From JACRLW01 sp046349595 (GTDB lineage Bacteria > Planctomycetota > UBA1135 > UBA2386), in assembly GCA_046349595.1 (NCBI GenBank), contig JAXMCA010000001.1, positions 124,001 through 188,000 on the forward strand: 64,000 nt of DNA, written 5' to 3'. Each line of letters starts with the position of its first letter. Positions within the stretch are counted from its first letter, which is position 1. Below are positions 8,832-18,943 of this stretch, in pieces. The notes below the pieces were generated by a model, which was not told where the DNA came from, did no database searches, and saw only the letters and a list, made by a program, of their open reading frames with translations. The translations under genes were made by a program, and so were the position numbers.

Positions 8832-9248
8832 TCACTGGCGGTACGAACGGATGATCTCGACCATCGCGTTGAGCACCGGCTCGTTGCCCTTGAGGCTCGG
8901 ATCACCGGTCATCAGCGGGCTCTTGCCGACCGCGGCGCCGCCCTCGGCGATGATCTTCTTGATGTGCTCGTCGGTGACCGAGGCCTGCCAGGACTGGTCG
9001 GTGTAGGACCGCGGCTTCGGGTTCATCGCGGCTGCGGCGGCGCCGTCGCCGTGGCCGGTGAGGCCGTGGCAGGTCGCGCAGATGGTCTTGAACTTCTCCT
9101 TGGCGGTCTTCATCGCCTCGCTGTCGGTCGGCTGGGAGTCGAAGGAGATCGGGGCCTTGGGCTTGGCGGGTTCCGACTTGGTGCCGCAGGCGGCGACGAG
9201 CAGGCCGAGGCCGCAGGCGCAAAGGACGAGGAGGTTCTTGGTGTTCAT
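8832..9248 (-). CDS. c-type cytochrome lipoprotein
   Basis: This is a 138-residue lipoprotein. The signal peptide ends in the lipobox LLVAAC with Cys21 as the likely lipidated residue. A class I haem c domain follows: CxxCH at Cys57-Ala-Thr-Cys60-His61 in ICATCHGLTGHGDG, and a C-terminal helix ending in EIIRSYRQ. A plausible axial Met is in SPLMTGDPSL. The domain is of the small cbb3/Cytochrome_CBB3 type. It would act as an electron carrier tethered to the outside of a membrane. The gene is divergent from pruA, and a direct role as electron acceptor in proline/glutamate catabolism is possible but only inferred. Confidence 0.88.
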   Translation of the reverse strand: MNTKNLLVLCACGLGLLVAACGTKSEPAKPKAPISFDSQPTDSEAMKTAKEKFKTICATCHGLTGHGDGAAAAAMNPKPRSYTDQSWQASVTDEHIKKIIAEGGAAVGKSPLMTGDPSLKGNEPVLNAMVEIIRSYRQ

Positions 9249-9343
9249 GGGAGGGGTTCTCGGGTGTGGGCGCGAAACGACACCGAAGCGGGGTTCTTTC
9301 GCACCGAAGGGGTCGCCGATGTTCGGGTCCGACCCGGCCCGGC

Positions 9344-9351
9344 GCTATCCT
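9344..9351 (+). promoter_or_regulatory. -10-like element GCTATCCT of pruA
   Basis: The hexamer TATCCT (9346-9351) lies in the divergent cytochrome/pruA intergenic region. The predicted start near 9358 gives a leader of about 28 nt to the ATG at 9386. A weak TTCGGG at 9322-9327 could serve as -35 at 18 nt spacing. Confidence 0.4.
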
Positions 9352-9385
9352 CGTCCGCCCGAATCTCCCGCACTCCGCCGCGCCC

Positions 9386-11017
<1,632 letters not shown>

Positions 11018-11054
11018 CCGGGCGGCACACCGCGACGCTCCGCGGTGCCCTTCG

Positions 11055-11062
11055 GCTACCCT
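11055..11062 (+). promoter_or_regulatory. -10-like element GCTACCCT, predicted leaderless start
   Basis: The hexamer TACCCT (11057-11062) ends 7 nt before the GTG at 11070. The predicted transcription start would therefore fall on or next to the start codon. This supports the GTG as the true start and a leaderless transcript. Confidence 0.42.
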
Positions 11063-11069
11063 GCGCCGC

Positions 11070-12776
11070 GTGCGCCACCTCCAAGCGTCCGGTCCGTTCC
11101 TCCTCTCCGTCGTCCTGTCCTGCGCCGGACTTCGCGCGCAGGAGGCGCAGGTGCAGCTCCTGCGTGCCGACGACGACCTCGTCGTCCACGCCGACAGCCC
11201 GCAGCGCATCCGTTCGCTGTTCCGCGTGACCAACCTCGGCGCCGTGCTCGGCGACGACCGCGGCGCCGGCATCCGTGAGCGTCTCGCCGCCGCGCTGTTG
11301 CCCGACGAGGAGCACGGCTCGGGCATGCGCGCGCTGCTGCTGCGCATGCTCGACACGGACGCGAGCCTCGACTTCGCCGCGCACTTCGAAGCCGCGGAAG
11401 GCGGGACCGGCGATGCCGACGGCGTCGCGGTGCTCACGCCGGCCAAGGGGCTCGACGCGAATCAGCTCGCGCACGACATCGAGACGGCTCTGCGCGCGAG
11501 TGGCCTCGCCATCGGCAGCGTCGAGGTCGACGGCGTGTCCTACTCGACCGTGCGCGTCGGCGATGGTGCCCCGCTGCTCACGCTTCCGGTCCTGCACGAA
11601 GGCAAGCTGGTGTTCGTGCTCGGCGATCACCTGGACAAGGCCATCGCGCGCCGCATGGCGAAGACCACGATCGGGCCCTGGCCGCACGCCGACGCCGAAT
11701 GGAAGGGTGCTTCGCTGGGTCTGCACCTCGACCTCGCTCGAATGACTCCGACCTGGATCGCCTACGGCCGGCCCAAGCAGGAGAAGGCCCTGGCGGAAGC
11801 CTTCGGCTTGGACAGCCTGCGCCACTTCCGTCTGCTGGTGCGCGCCGCGGGCCCCAACATCGAGATCGACGGCAAGCTCGCCTTCGACGAGCGCGGCCCG
11901 CGCGGCATCTTCGCGGGGGTCTTCACCGATCATCCGACGCCGCCGACCCTCGCCGGGCTCGCCACCGCCGACGCCGTCGACTGGTTCGCCGGCAAGTTCG
12001 ACCTGCAGGCCTTCGCCGGCGCGCTGATGCGCATCGCCGCGATCTACTCGCTGCCGATTGATGGAGAGGGGGACCTCCAGAAGCAGATCGCCGAGATGCG
12101 CCGACAATCCCGCGACCTGTTCGGCGTCGACATCGAGTCCGAACTCGGCGCCGCCTTCTCCCACGAGTTCTTCGTCGGCGATGCACATGCCTTCGTGCCG
12201 GACGTGCCGGCTCCCGGCACCGTCGTCGACGGCGAAGCGGTCGAGACCGGCTTCGTCTTCGCGGCCACGGCGTCGGATGCGGAGTCGCTCGCGAAGTCGA
12301 CGCGTGCGCTGTGCGGATCGTCCGTGGCGAACTGGCTCGACCTCGACGGCGAGGCCGCGATGCGCGAAGGCGTGGAGATCCACGGCACGAAGGATCCTCG
12401 GATCGCCTGGCTCTCCCCGACCTTCGTGTTCGCCTTCGGTCCACGGGTCGACGACGTGGTCACACGCGCCGCGCTGCGCGCCAAGGCGATCCGTGAGACC
12501 AAGGAAGTCCCGCTGCCGCGGATCCTCGAGCGCGTACGTCGACGCTTCCCCGCCGGCTTCCAGGGTTGCGGTGTGATCGACCTCGGCAGCGTCGCCTCCG
12601 TGGTCCTGTTCCAGCTCGGCGGTTTCGGGATGCTGGATGTCTCGCTGCCCGAACCCGACCAGTGGAAGGCCTTCGTCGAGGAGCTGCGTACGCCGCTTCA
12701 CGCCCTCGAGCTCGACAAGGTCGCGATCACCACCGGGTACTCGGAGCACGCCTTCACCCTGCGCGTGCACTGGTGA
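11070..12776 (+). CDS. secreted protein of unknown function, paralogue of 3704-5470
   Basis: This is a 568-residue exoprotein starting at a GTG, with a signal peptide reading MRHLQASGPFLLSVVLSCAG and ending at LRAQ. The mature N-terminus has ADSPQRIRSLFRVTNLGAVL, which aligns with the matching segment of the protein at 3704-5470. Both continue with a helical region that ends in D-x-D or D-F-A and a domain with repeated strand-turn units such as GKLVFVLGDHLDKAIARRM. No catalytic motif is seen. A DUF3352-like assignment is possible but weak. The gene is separated from pruA by 52 nt and has its own -10-like element. It is convergent with the KpsS-like gene. Confidence 0.7.
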   Translation: MRHLQASGPFLLSVVLSCAGLRAQEAQVQLLRADDDLVVHADSPQRIRSLFRVTNLGAVLGDDRGAGIRERLAAALLPDEEHGSGMRALLLRMLDTDASLDFAAHFEAAEGGTGDADGVAVLTPAKGLDANQLAHDIETALRASGLAIGSVEVDGVSYSTVRVGDGAPLLTLPVLHEGKLVFVLGDHLDKAIARRMAKTTIGPWPHADAEWKGASLGLHLDLARMTPTWIAYGRPKQEKALAEAFGLDSLRHFRLLVRAAGPNIEIDGKLAFDERGPRGIFAGVFTDHPTPPTLAGLATADAVDWFAGKFDLQAFAGALMRIAAIYSLPIDGEGDLQKQIAEMRRQSRDLFGVDIESELGAAFSHEFFVGDAHAFVPDVPAPGTVVDGEAVETGFVFAATASDAESLAKSTRALCGSSVANWLDLDGEAAMREGVEIHGTKDPRIAWLSPTFVFAFGPRVDDVVTRAALRAKAIRETKEVPLPRILERVRRRFPAGFQGCGVIDLGSVASVVLFQLGGFGMLDVSLPEPDQWKAFVEELRTPLHALELDKVAITTGYSEHAFTLRVHW

Positions 12777-12801
12777 GCCGATCGCGGCCGACGGCCCGGG
12801 C

Positions 12802-14154
12802 TCACCCCTCGACGTCGCGCCGCTCGCCCGGCCAGATCGGGCCCGGCTCGTAGTGAACCGGCGGTGGCGGTGGCGATGCCTTCGCGAGCAGTCCCTCGAC
12901 GAAGCGCGCGAGACCGGCGAGGCCATTGGAGTCGGGGCGCTCGGGATCGCACCACAGGTGCTCGTCGCGCAGCAGCACGGTCGCGGCGCGATGTGCGGCC
13001 GCGGTGCGGCGTTCGCGTCCCTTGCTCTCGACCACACGTCCGAGTCCGGGCAGCAACGCGGACCATGCCAGTCCCTCGCGAGCGTACATCGCGCGACCGA
13101 GGCAGAAGGTCGGCGTGCCGGCGAGCGCGCCGATCGCAGCCTGCGGGTGATTGACCGTGATCACCACGCTCGCCAGTGCGGCGACGGTCGCCGCGGAGTG
13201 ATGCGGTGCGACATGGACCTTGTTCATCGCGGCGAGCGCTGCGCGGTGCGACTGCGCGGGGTCGAGCACCGCGACGACCGTGTCGCCCAGGCCGAGGTCG
13301 GAGGTGATGCGACGCACCTCGGCGACCAGCTCGCGTGGATCGGGTGACGGACCGTCGACGTCGAGGCGGATGCGCGGATCGTCGGGCGCCTGCAGCAGCA
13401 CGGCGACGAACGGCGCCGCCGGCAGATCGCGGACGGAGGCTTCCACGGTGAGCAGCGGCGCATCGGCCGCGTCCAACCAGGCCTGCATCCGTGCGCGTGC
13501 CGCGGGGCGGTCTTCGCTCGTGAAGCGGGCCCGCAACCGATCGAGGAGGCGCGGACGGAACACCACCCGCGGCAGCGCACCGACCTGCGGTGCGCCGCCG
13601 GCGAGCGCCACCGCGATGGCGCTGTCGACGAGCGCACGGTCCGCTTCGAGGGCACGGTCGTCGGCGTACGGAGCCCGGTCGCCGTCGATGCCCTCCGCGT
13701 CGTGCTGCAGCGTGCCGGGGACGAGTCCGCGACCGAGATGGGCCGTGGCGCAACCGAAGCTGCGCGCCGTCGCGTGGATCAGCCGGTCGAGTCCGCCGCG
13801 CGCATCGATGGTCAGGAGCAGATCGGGCAGGTCGCTCTCGAAGGCGCGCAGGAGCGGACTCAGACGCCTCGCGAGGAAGCGGCGCGCCCGATCGACCTCC
13901 GCGGAGGAGCCCGGCTGACCCCGAAAGCGCACCTCGCGCTGCGCGAAGTCGTCCAGTTCGCCGGACAGCCGTGGTCGCACGCGCGTCGGCGCCAACAGGC
14001 GGTGCGCCACGCCGTGTTCGAAGAGGAAGCGCGCGGTGATCGGGTCGGTGGCGAGCACGCTGACGCGTGTGCCCCGTCGCTGGAGCAGCCGGACCGTCGC
14101 GTCGGCGAGCGCGAAGTTCTCGATCCGCGGACCGGCGAGGAGGACGTGACCCAT
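12802..14154 (-). CDS. KpsS/Capsule_synth-like polysaccharide biosynthesis protein
   Basis: This 450-residue protein resembles capsule polysaccharide biosynthesis proteins (KpsS/KpsC type, Capsule_synth), which act as glycosyltransferases on lipid-linked capsule precursors. The N-terminus VLLAGPRIENFALADATVRL looks like the first Rossmann strand. The best signature is near residues 340-385: VVITVNHPQAAIGALAGTPT, then FCLGRAMYAREGL. This matches the S-x-x-G-x-E-A-L-x-x-G-K-P-V-x-x-x-G-x-A-x-Y-x-x-x-G-L pattern of the family. I chose the ATG at 14154 because AGAGGGG at 14162-14168 gives a 7-nt spaced ribosome-binding site. A GTG at 14193 would overlap the upstream gene. Confidence 0.72.
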   Translation of the reverse strand: MGHVLLAGPRIENFALADATVRLLQRRGTRVSVLATDPITARFLFEHGVAHRLLAPTRVRPRLSGELDDFAQREVRFRGQPGSSAEVDRARRFLARRLSPLLRAFESDLPDLLLTIDARGGLDRLIHATARSFGCATAHLGRGLVPGTLQHDAEGIDGDRAPYADDRALEADRALVDSAIAVALAGGAPQVGALPRVVFRPRLLDRLRARFTSEDRPAARARMQAWLDAADAPLLTVEASVRDLPAAPFVAVLLQAPDDPRIRLDVDGPSPDPRELVAEVRRITSDLGLGDTVVAVLDPAQSHRAALAAMNKVHVAPHHSAATVAALASVVITVNHPQAAIGALAGTPTFCLGRAMYAREGLAWSALLPGLGRVVESKGRERRTAAAHRAATVLLRDEHLWCDPERPDSNGLAGLARFVEGLLAKASPPPPPVHYEPGPIWPGERRDVEG

Positions 14155-14194
14155 CGGCGAACCCCTCTGGATCGGCGCCGACGGCCCGCGCACT

Positions 14195-15232
14195 TCACTC
14201 GCTGGTGATGCGGACGATCCGACCGCCCGGACCGACGGCGAAGCCGATCGGGGCGTCGTCGGCGAAGGCCACCGCGTGGCAGGGCGGGCAGGTCAGCGGG
14301 GCCCAGGTGCGGCCGCCGTCGCGCGACAGGTCGGCGCCGCGCGGGCCCACGGCGAGACGGACGCCGGGGCCGAAGGAGGGGGCGCAGGCGACCGAGGAGC
14401 AGTAGCCGCGGGGACCGACCTCGGCGCGCTGCCAGGTGCGGCCACCGTCGACGGTGAAGGCGGCCGTGTCGGCGCGCGCCGCCTCGTCGAGGTAATCGCC
14501 GCCGACCAGCGTGCCGTGCAGGTCGTCGGCGAAGGTCATCGCGAAGGCGCCGGCCGAGACCTTGCCGGCACGCAGAGGCGTGCGCGCCCACGACCAGGTC
14601 GCCCCGGCATCGCCGCTGCGCAGCACGCGCGCGACGCTGCCGCCGGTGGCGATGCGGACGACCGGACCCGCCGCCTGTACCGAGCGGTTGCTCGCCGCGA
14701 ACAGGGCCTCGCCGCGCTCCGCGGGCGGGAGACGGTCGAGTGCGTGCCAGTGCGCGCCGCCGTCGTCGGTCGCGAGCGCGATGAACTCGCCTCCGATCGG
14801 ATCGCCGACCAGGTAGCCGTGCTGAGGGTCGGCGAAGGCGAGGGCGTCGAAGAAGATCGCGGGGCGGTCGTCGCGGTGCACGAGCTGCCACGAGTGGCCG
14901 CCGTCGCCGGTGGCGAAGACCCGCGCCGGGCTGCCGGCGGATGCGACCAGGGCGTGGTCGGCGTCGAAGGCGACCACCATTCGGTAGTCGAGGGGCGTGG
15001 TCCCGGGGAGTTCGAGGGCGGTCCAGTGCGCGCCGCCGTCGAGGGTGCGCAACACCGTTCCCTCCGCGCCGCTGACCCAGGCCACCGCGGACGACACCAC
15101 GGACACGCCGCGCAGACTCGCGTGCACACCGCTGTCGAGCTCCTCGAAGTGTGCGGTGCCGAGATCGGGACGGGCCGCGGTGCAGGCGCACAGGCAAGCC
15201 AACGAGACGGACCACAGGAGCGCGCGGCGCAT
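14195..15232 (-). CDS. YCF48/BNR-type beta-propeller lipoprotein
   Basis: This is a 345-residue exported protein. The signal peptide MRRALLWSVSLACLCACT ends in a plausible lipobox (LCAC). The mature part is a beta-propeller built of BNR/YCF48-like repeats with S/T-x-D-G/A-G-x-T/S-W motifs, such as TLDGGAHWTAL, TGDGGHSWQLV, TDDGGAHWHAL, SGDAGATWSWA, TVDGGRTWQRA and SRDGGRTWAPL. Such proteins include photosystem II assembly factors and many uncharacterised bacterial exoproteins. No catalytic sialidase residues are evident, so an enzymatic role is not claimed. The start was set at the ATG at 15230-15232 because it opens the signal peptide. The gene is about 40 nt upstream of the KpsS-like gene and is probably co-transcribed with it. 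Confidence 0.78.
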   Translation of the reverse strand: MRRALLWSVSLACLCACTAARPDLGTAHFEELDSGVHASLRGVSVVSSAVAWVSGAEGTVLRTLDGGAHWTALELPGTTPLDYRMVVAFDADHALVASAGSPARVFATGDGGHSWQLVHRDDRPAIFFDALAFADPQHGYLVGDPIGGEFIALATDDGGAHWHALDRLPPAERGEALFAASNRSVQAAGPVVRIATGGSVARVLRSGDAGATWSWARTPLRAGKVSAGAFAMTFADDLHGTLVGGDYLDEAARADTAAFTVDGGRTWQRAEVGPRGYCSSVACAPSFGPGVRLAVGPRGADLSRDGGRTWAPLTCPPCHAVAFADDAPIGFAVGPGGRIVRITSE

Positions 15233-15338
15233 CGGCGAGAAGGGTCCGGTGCGCGCCGTGCGCCGGCAATCGATTTCCCGGCCAACTGAAGCTCCGCGCG
15301 GTCTGGATCCGGGCGCGACACGTCGACACGATGCGTCG

Positions 15339-16562
15339 GTGCGCTGGTTCACGACGCTCGTCTTCGCGTGTGTGTACCTCGGTCTCGCCGCCGGCCGCAT
15401 CCCCGGTCTCGGCCTCGATCGGGCCGGCATCGCCTTGCTCGGTGCCATCGCACTCCTCGCCGCGGGAGCCCTCGGTACCGCGCAGGCCTGGGCTGCGATC
15501 GATGCACCGACCCTGATCCTGCTGTTCGGCCTGATGGCGGTGTCGGCGCAGTTGTGGTCGAGCGGCTTCTACGCCGCGATCACGCGTCGCCTGTCGGCTC
15601 TCGACGCCAGTCCGCAGCGCCTGCTCGCCTGGCTGATCGTGGTCAGCGCGTCGCTGGCGTCGGTGTTGATGAACGACGTCGTGTGCCTGGCGATGGCGCC
15701 GGTGCTGGTCGAGGTCTGCACGCGTCGTCGGCTCGACCCGGTGCCGTTCCTCCTTGCGCTCGCCGCGGCGGCCAATGTCGGCTCCGCGGCGACGCTCATC
15801 GGCAATCCGCAGAACGTGCTCGTCGGTCAGCGCATGGGGCTCTCGTTCGGCGGCTACACCCTGTTCGCCCTCCCCGCGGTCGTGGTCAGCCTGGTCGCGG
15901 TGCACGCGGTGATCGCACGGGTATGGCGGGGGCGCTTCGAGCGCGAACTGGTGCCGGTGTCCGCGCCGTCCCCGACCCTCGACCGCGGACAGGCCGGCAA
16001 GGGCCTCCTCGTGCTGGGCTTGCTGGTCGTCGCGCTGTTGATCGATGCGTTCCCGCGCGAGGTCGTCGCGCTGGTCGCGGCGGCCATGGTCCTGGTGTCG
16101 CGGCGGCTCCGTTCGCGCGCGGTGCTCGCCGAGGTCGACTGGCAGCTCTGCGTGCTGTTCATCGCCCTGTTCGTGGTGCACGCCGCCTTCGAGAAGACCG
16201 GTATCCCGAAGGATCTCCTCGAGTCGATGCGCGGCGCCGGTGTCGACGTCGGCCGCCCACCCTGGTTGCCGGTCGCGACGATCGCGCTGTCCAACGTGGT
16301 CTCGAACGTCCCTGCGGTGATGTTGCTGCTCCCCGCGACCGAAGGGTCCACGGCGGGTTATGCGCTCGCCTTGTTCAGCACCTTCGCGGGCAACCTGCTG
16401 CTGGTCGGCAGCATCGCCAACCTGATCGTGGTCGAGCAGGCTTCTCGTCTCGGGGTCCATCCGAGTGCCGGGAGCTGGTTCGCCACACACCTCCGCGTCG
16501 GATTGCCGATCACGCTGATCAGCGCCGCCTGCGCGGGACTCACCCTGGCACTGGCGGGTTGA
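15339..16562 (+). CDS. ArsB/NhaD/SLC13-family anion transporter-like membrane protein
   Basis: This is a 407-residue integral membrane protein with about ten hydrophobic segments. It has the two-fold repeat organisation of the ion transporter superfamily. Key motifs are ASVLMNDVVCLAMAPVLVE in the first half and SNVVSNVPAVMLLLP in the second, both matching the N-D and S-N-x-x-S-N-x-P pore loops of ArsB, NhaD and CitM/SLC13 permeases. TLIGNPQNVLVG matches the G-N-P-Q/T-N motif. The transported ion is not predictable: arsenite, Na+/H+ or dicarboxylate are all possible. No arsenic genes flank it. The start is a GTG at 15339, since the longer upstream frame overlaps the divergent YCF48 gene and lacks membrane character. 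Confidence 0.85.
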   Translation: MRWFTTLVFACVYLGLAAGRIPGLGLDRAGIALLGAIALLAAGALGTAQAWAAIDAPTLILLFGLMAVSAQLWSSGFYAAITRRLSALDASPQRLLAWLIVVSASLASVLMNDVVCLAMAPVLVEVCTRRRLDPVPFLLALAAAANVGSAATLIGNPQNVLVGQRMGLSFGGYTLFALPAVVVSLVAVHAVIARVWRGRFERELVPVSAPSPTLDRGQAGKGLLVLGLLVVALLIDAFPREVVALVAAAMVLVSRRLRSRAVLAEVDWQLCVLFIALFVVHAAFEKTGIPKDLLESMRGAGVDVGRPPWLPVATIALSNVVSNVPAVMLLLPATEGSTAGYALALFSTFAGNLLLVGSIANLIVVEQASRLGVHPSAGSWFATHLRVGLPITLISAACAGLTLALAG

Positions 16563-16642
16563 TCGCGCCGGTCTCGCGCCGGGACCAGCGAGCGTCGCAG
16601 GACTCAACGCTCCGGTGCGCACTGTCGATGTGGCCACCAGCC

Positions 16643-16648
16643 AGGAGG
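16643..16648 (+). promoter_or_regulatory. Shine-Dalgarno site AGGAGG of the prepilin gene
   Basis: A full AGGAGG lies 6 nt before the ATG at 16655. It is one of the strongest ribosome-binding sites in the window and fixes this start over upstream in-frame codons. Confidence 0.75.
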
Positions 16649-16654
16649 CGGGAC

Positions 16655-17320
16655 ATGAACCAGAAGGGCTTCACCCTCATCGAACTGATGATCGTCGTGG
16701 CGATCATCGCGATCGTCGCCAGCATCGCTGTCCCCAACCTGCTCGCGTCGGGTTCTGTGGCCAACGAAGCGGCGACGGCCGCCACCCTGCGCACGCTCGC
16801 GACCGCGGAGTTCCGCTTCAAGTCGATGTCGCTCGTGGACATCGACCGCAACGGCAGTTTCGAGTACGGCAGCTTCCGCGAACTGTGCGGCGCGGACCCG
16901 ATCCGCGGCATCGCCGAGGTCGTGCAGCCGCCGCTCCTGTCGGCCTCGATGGGCGAGATGGACGCCAACGGCATCGTGACCAAGCAGGGCTACATGTACC
17001 GCCTGTACCTGCCGGATGCGGCGGGTCAGGGCTTGCCCGCGACGCCGGCGAACCTTCCGAGCGTCAACCCCACCAATGCCGAGTCGACCTGGGTCATCAC
17101 GGCCTGGCCGGCGGTGCACGGCATGAGCGGTCGCACGTCGTTCTTCGTCAACGAACAGGGCGAGATCCTGAAGTGCGTGACCGCGCGCTACTCGGGGCTC
17201 ACCAACATCCCGCCGCCGGGCGCCGCGCTGGTCGGGGTGACGCCCACGCAGATCGTCGGCGGCCGTCTCGCGACCGGCGGAATCGCGGCCGACGGCAACG
17301 TGTGGATCCCGCTGCGGTGA
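16655..17320 (+). CDS. type IV prepilin-like / pseudopilin protein
   Basis: This is a 221-residue protein with a classical class III signal: MNQKG, then FTLIELMIVVAIIAIVASIA. Prepilin peptidase would cut after Gly5 and N-methylate Phe6. Glu10 (position +5 of the mature form) is present, as needed for assembly. A long hydrophobic helix leads into a globular head. This layout is shared by type IVa pilins, type II secretion pseudopilins and the DUF1559-like pilins common in Planctomycetota. The H-x9-D-G motif of DUF1559 is not obvious here. No pilus assembly genes are nearby, so the machine it belongs to is unknown. Confidence 0.88.
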   Translation: MNQKGFTLIELMIVVAIIAIVASIAVPNLLASGSVANEAATAATLRTLATAEFRFKSMSLVDIDRNGSFEYGSFRELCGADPIRGIAEVVQPPLLSASMGEMDANGIVTKQGYMYRLYLPDAAGQGLPATPANLPSVNPTNAESTWVITAWPAVHGMSGRTSFFVNEQGEILKCVTARYSGLTNIPPPGAALVGVTPTQIVGGRLATGGIAADGNVWIPLR

Positions 17321-17362
17321 GCAACGACCCCTGGTCGCCTGCCCGACGAACCCGTCCGCCGG

Positions 17363-18817
17363 TCAGAGGACGCGGCGCGAGACCACGTTCGACTTGCGGC
17401 CGATCTCCATCGACTGGAACCAGATCGTGATGCCGCTGAGGAAGACCGGTGCGGTGATCTCGAAGTCGGCGACGCCATTCGAGCCGGCGGCTCCCCACTG
17501 GTAGAGCAGCGGATTGGCGAGATCGAAGGTGGTGCCGAGGCCGGTCTGGTACGGGGTCGTGGTGCCCGAACCGGTGAGCCAGAGGACCACGACCTGATTG
17601 GGGTTCGCGTTGGTCACGCGGATCGCCGAACTGCGACCGGCGAGGAGATCGTCGACCGAGAGGATCTCCTGGTTCGACGGCAGCATGTTTTCCCACACCT
17701 CGAGCGGCGGATTGCCGGTCCAGTTGGCGCCGACCAGATCGAGATCTCCGTCCGCGCCGACATCGGCGATCACGCCGTTGTGCACGCCATTCACATTGTC
17801 GACGACCTGCATCTGCCAGTTCGTGGCGGCGCCGTTGGTGTTGTAGAACACGCGCACGCCGGGCGTGCTCGACGTGTGCATCTGTCCGACGATCACGTCC
17901 TTGTCGCCGTCGCGATCCACGTCGGCGACCTGCAGGGTGTGGCAGCGGTTCGCGTTGGCGTAGATCACGTGGCGGAGCCAGCCATTGCGCTGCGGGTTGC
18001 CACCATGCGAGAACCACATCACGTCGGAGGTGTTCTCGGAGCTGGAGAACAGGATGTCGTTCTCGCCGTCGAGATCGACGTCCGCCACCAGCGCCTTGAA
18101 GGCCGGATCGACGAAGCTGCCCGCGTCGACGACATGGTGGCTCCAGTTCGCGCCGTTCCGCGCGGCATTGCCGCCCGGATTGCGCAGCCACACGCCGAAC
18201 ACGACCAGGTCGACGTTGCCGTCCTTGTCGACGTCACCCGAGGTCATGCCTTCCTGTCCCAGGTCGCTCGTGGTGATGAGCTGGCCGGACCAGGTGCCTG
18301 CCGAACCCTGGAAGAAGATCAGGCAGTCGGATTGCGAGCGGGTCGCGACATCGAGCCGACCGTCGCGATCGAAGTCGGCGAGTTCGATGTCCTTGCCCCA
18401 CGAGCCGATCGATCCGATCACGTGACGGGTCCATTGGCTGGGCGAGAAGGGATTGCCGTCGGGGCGGCCGGCATTGCGCGCCGGATTCTCGAACCACAGC
18501 AGGTTGTTCCCGGACGAACCGTCGGGAACGACGATGTCCAGGTCGCCGTCGCCGTCGACGTCTCCGAGTTCACCGTCGGTCGTGAACTCGACCGCGGGCG
18601 TCGCGATGCGCGTCAGGGCCCAGCTCGGGTAGTGGTACCAGTTGAGTCCTTCGCTCGTGCCTCCGCCCAACACGACATCGGGTGTGCCGTCGAGATCGAT
18701 GTCGCCGACGAGCTTCACGTCACCGGCATTGTTGGCGAGCTGGGTGACCTGGAAGGGGACCTGTGCGCCGGCCGCGCCGCACAGGGTCGCAATGAAGAGT
18801 GCAAGGTGTCGATTCAT
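17363..18817 (-). CDS. secreted FG-GAP/VCBS repeat protein (tandem paralogue 2)
   Basis: This 484-residue exoprotein has a signal peptide (MNRHLALFIATLCGAAGAQ) and about seven FG-GAP/VCBS repeats with D-x-D-x-D-G-x2-D motifs: DIDLDGTPDV, DVDGDGDLDIV, DFDRDGRLDVA, DVDKDGNVDLV, DVDLDGENDIL, DVDRDGDKDVI and DVGADGDLDLV. They form a calcium-stabilised propeller covering about residues 25-360. The last roughly 110 residues are a separate beta-rich domain ending GITIWFQSMEIGRKSNVVSR. It is closely related, repeat by repeat, to the adjacent gene at 18944-20434, so the pair is a tandem duplication. Confidence 0.85.
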   Translation of the reverse strand: MNRHLALFIATLCGAAGAQVPFQVTQLANNAGDVKLVGDIDLDGTPDVVLGGGTSEGLNWYHYPSWALTRIATPAVEFTTDGELGDVDGDGDLDIVVPDGSSGNNLLWFENPARNAGRPDGNPFSPSQWTRHVIGSIGSWGKDIELADFDRDGRLDVATRSQSDCLIFFQGSAGTWSGQLITTSDLGQEGMTSGDVDKDGNVDLVVFGVWLRNPGGNAARNGANWSHHVVDAGSFVDPAFKALVADVDLDGENDILFSSSENTSDVMWFSHGGNPQRNGWLRHVIYANANRCHTLQVADVDRDGDKDVIVGQMHTSSTPGVRVFYNTNGAATNWQMQVVDNVNGVHNGVIADVGADGDLDLVGANWTGNPPLEVWENMLPSNQEILSVDDLLAGRSSAIRVTNANPNQVVVLWLTGSGTTTPYQTGLGTTFDLANPLLYQWGAAGSNGVADFEITAPVFLSGITIWFQSMEIGRKSNVVSRRVL

Positions 18818-18891
18818 GGGTGGCGGAACGGGTCGGGGACGCTCGACCGATTCGTGGAGCCCGGAGGTGGGTGGAGCCGGACGGGTCGAGA

Positions 18892-18899
18892 AGGATAGC
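18892..18899 (-). promoter_or_regulatory. -10-like element GCTATCCT
   Basis: On the minus strand GCTATCCT occurs between the two FG-GAP paralogues. The predicted transcription start near 18885 gives a leader of about 68 nt to the ATG at 18817, so the downstream paralogue may have its own promoter. Confidence 0.38.
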
Positions 18900-18943
18900 G
18901 GATCGGGTGTCGGTGGTGTGCGGAGGTGTCGATTCGAAGCGGT

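Noticed and set aside
13860..16637. Minus-strand open frame of 925 codons across the transporter
   Set aside because: Composition is that of an antisense shadow (Arg, Gln, His, Asp-rich), and the transporter on the plus strand has clear membrane segments and motifs.
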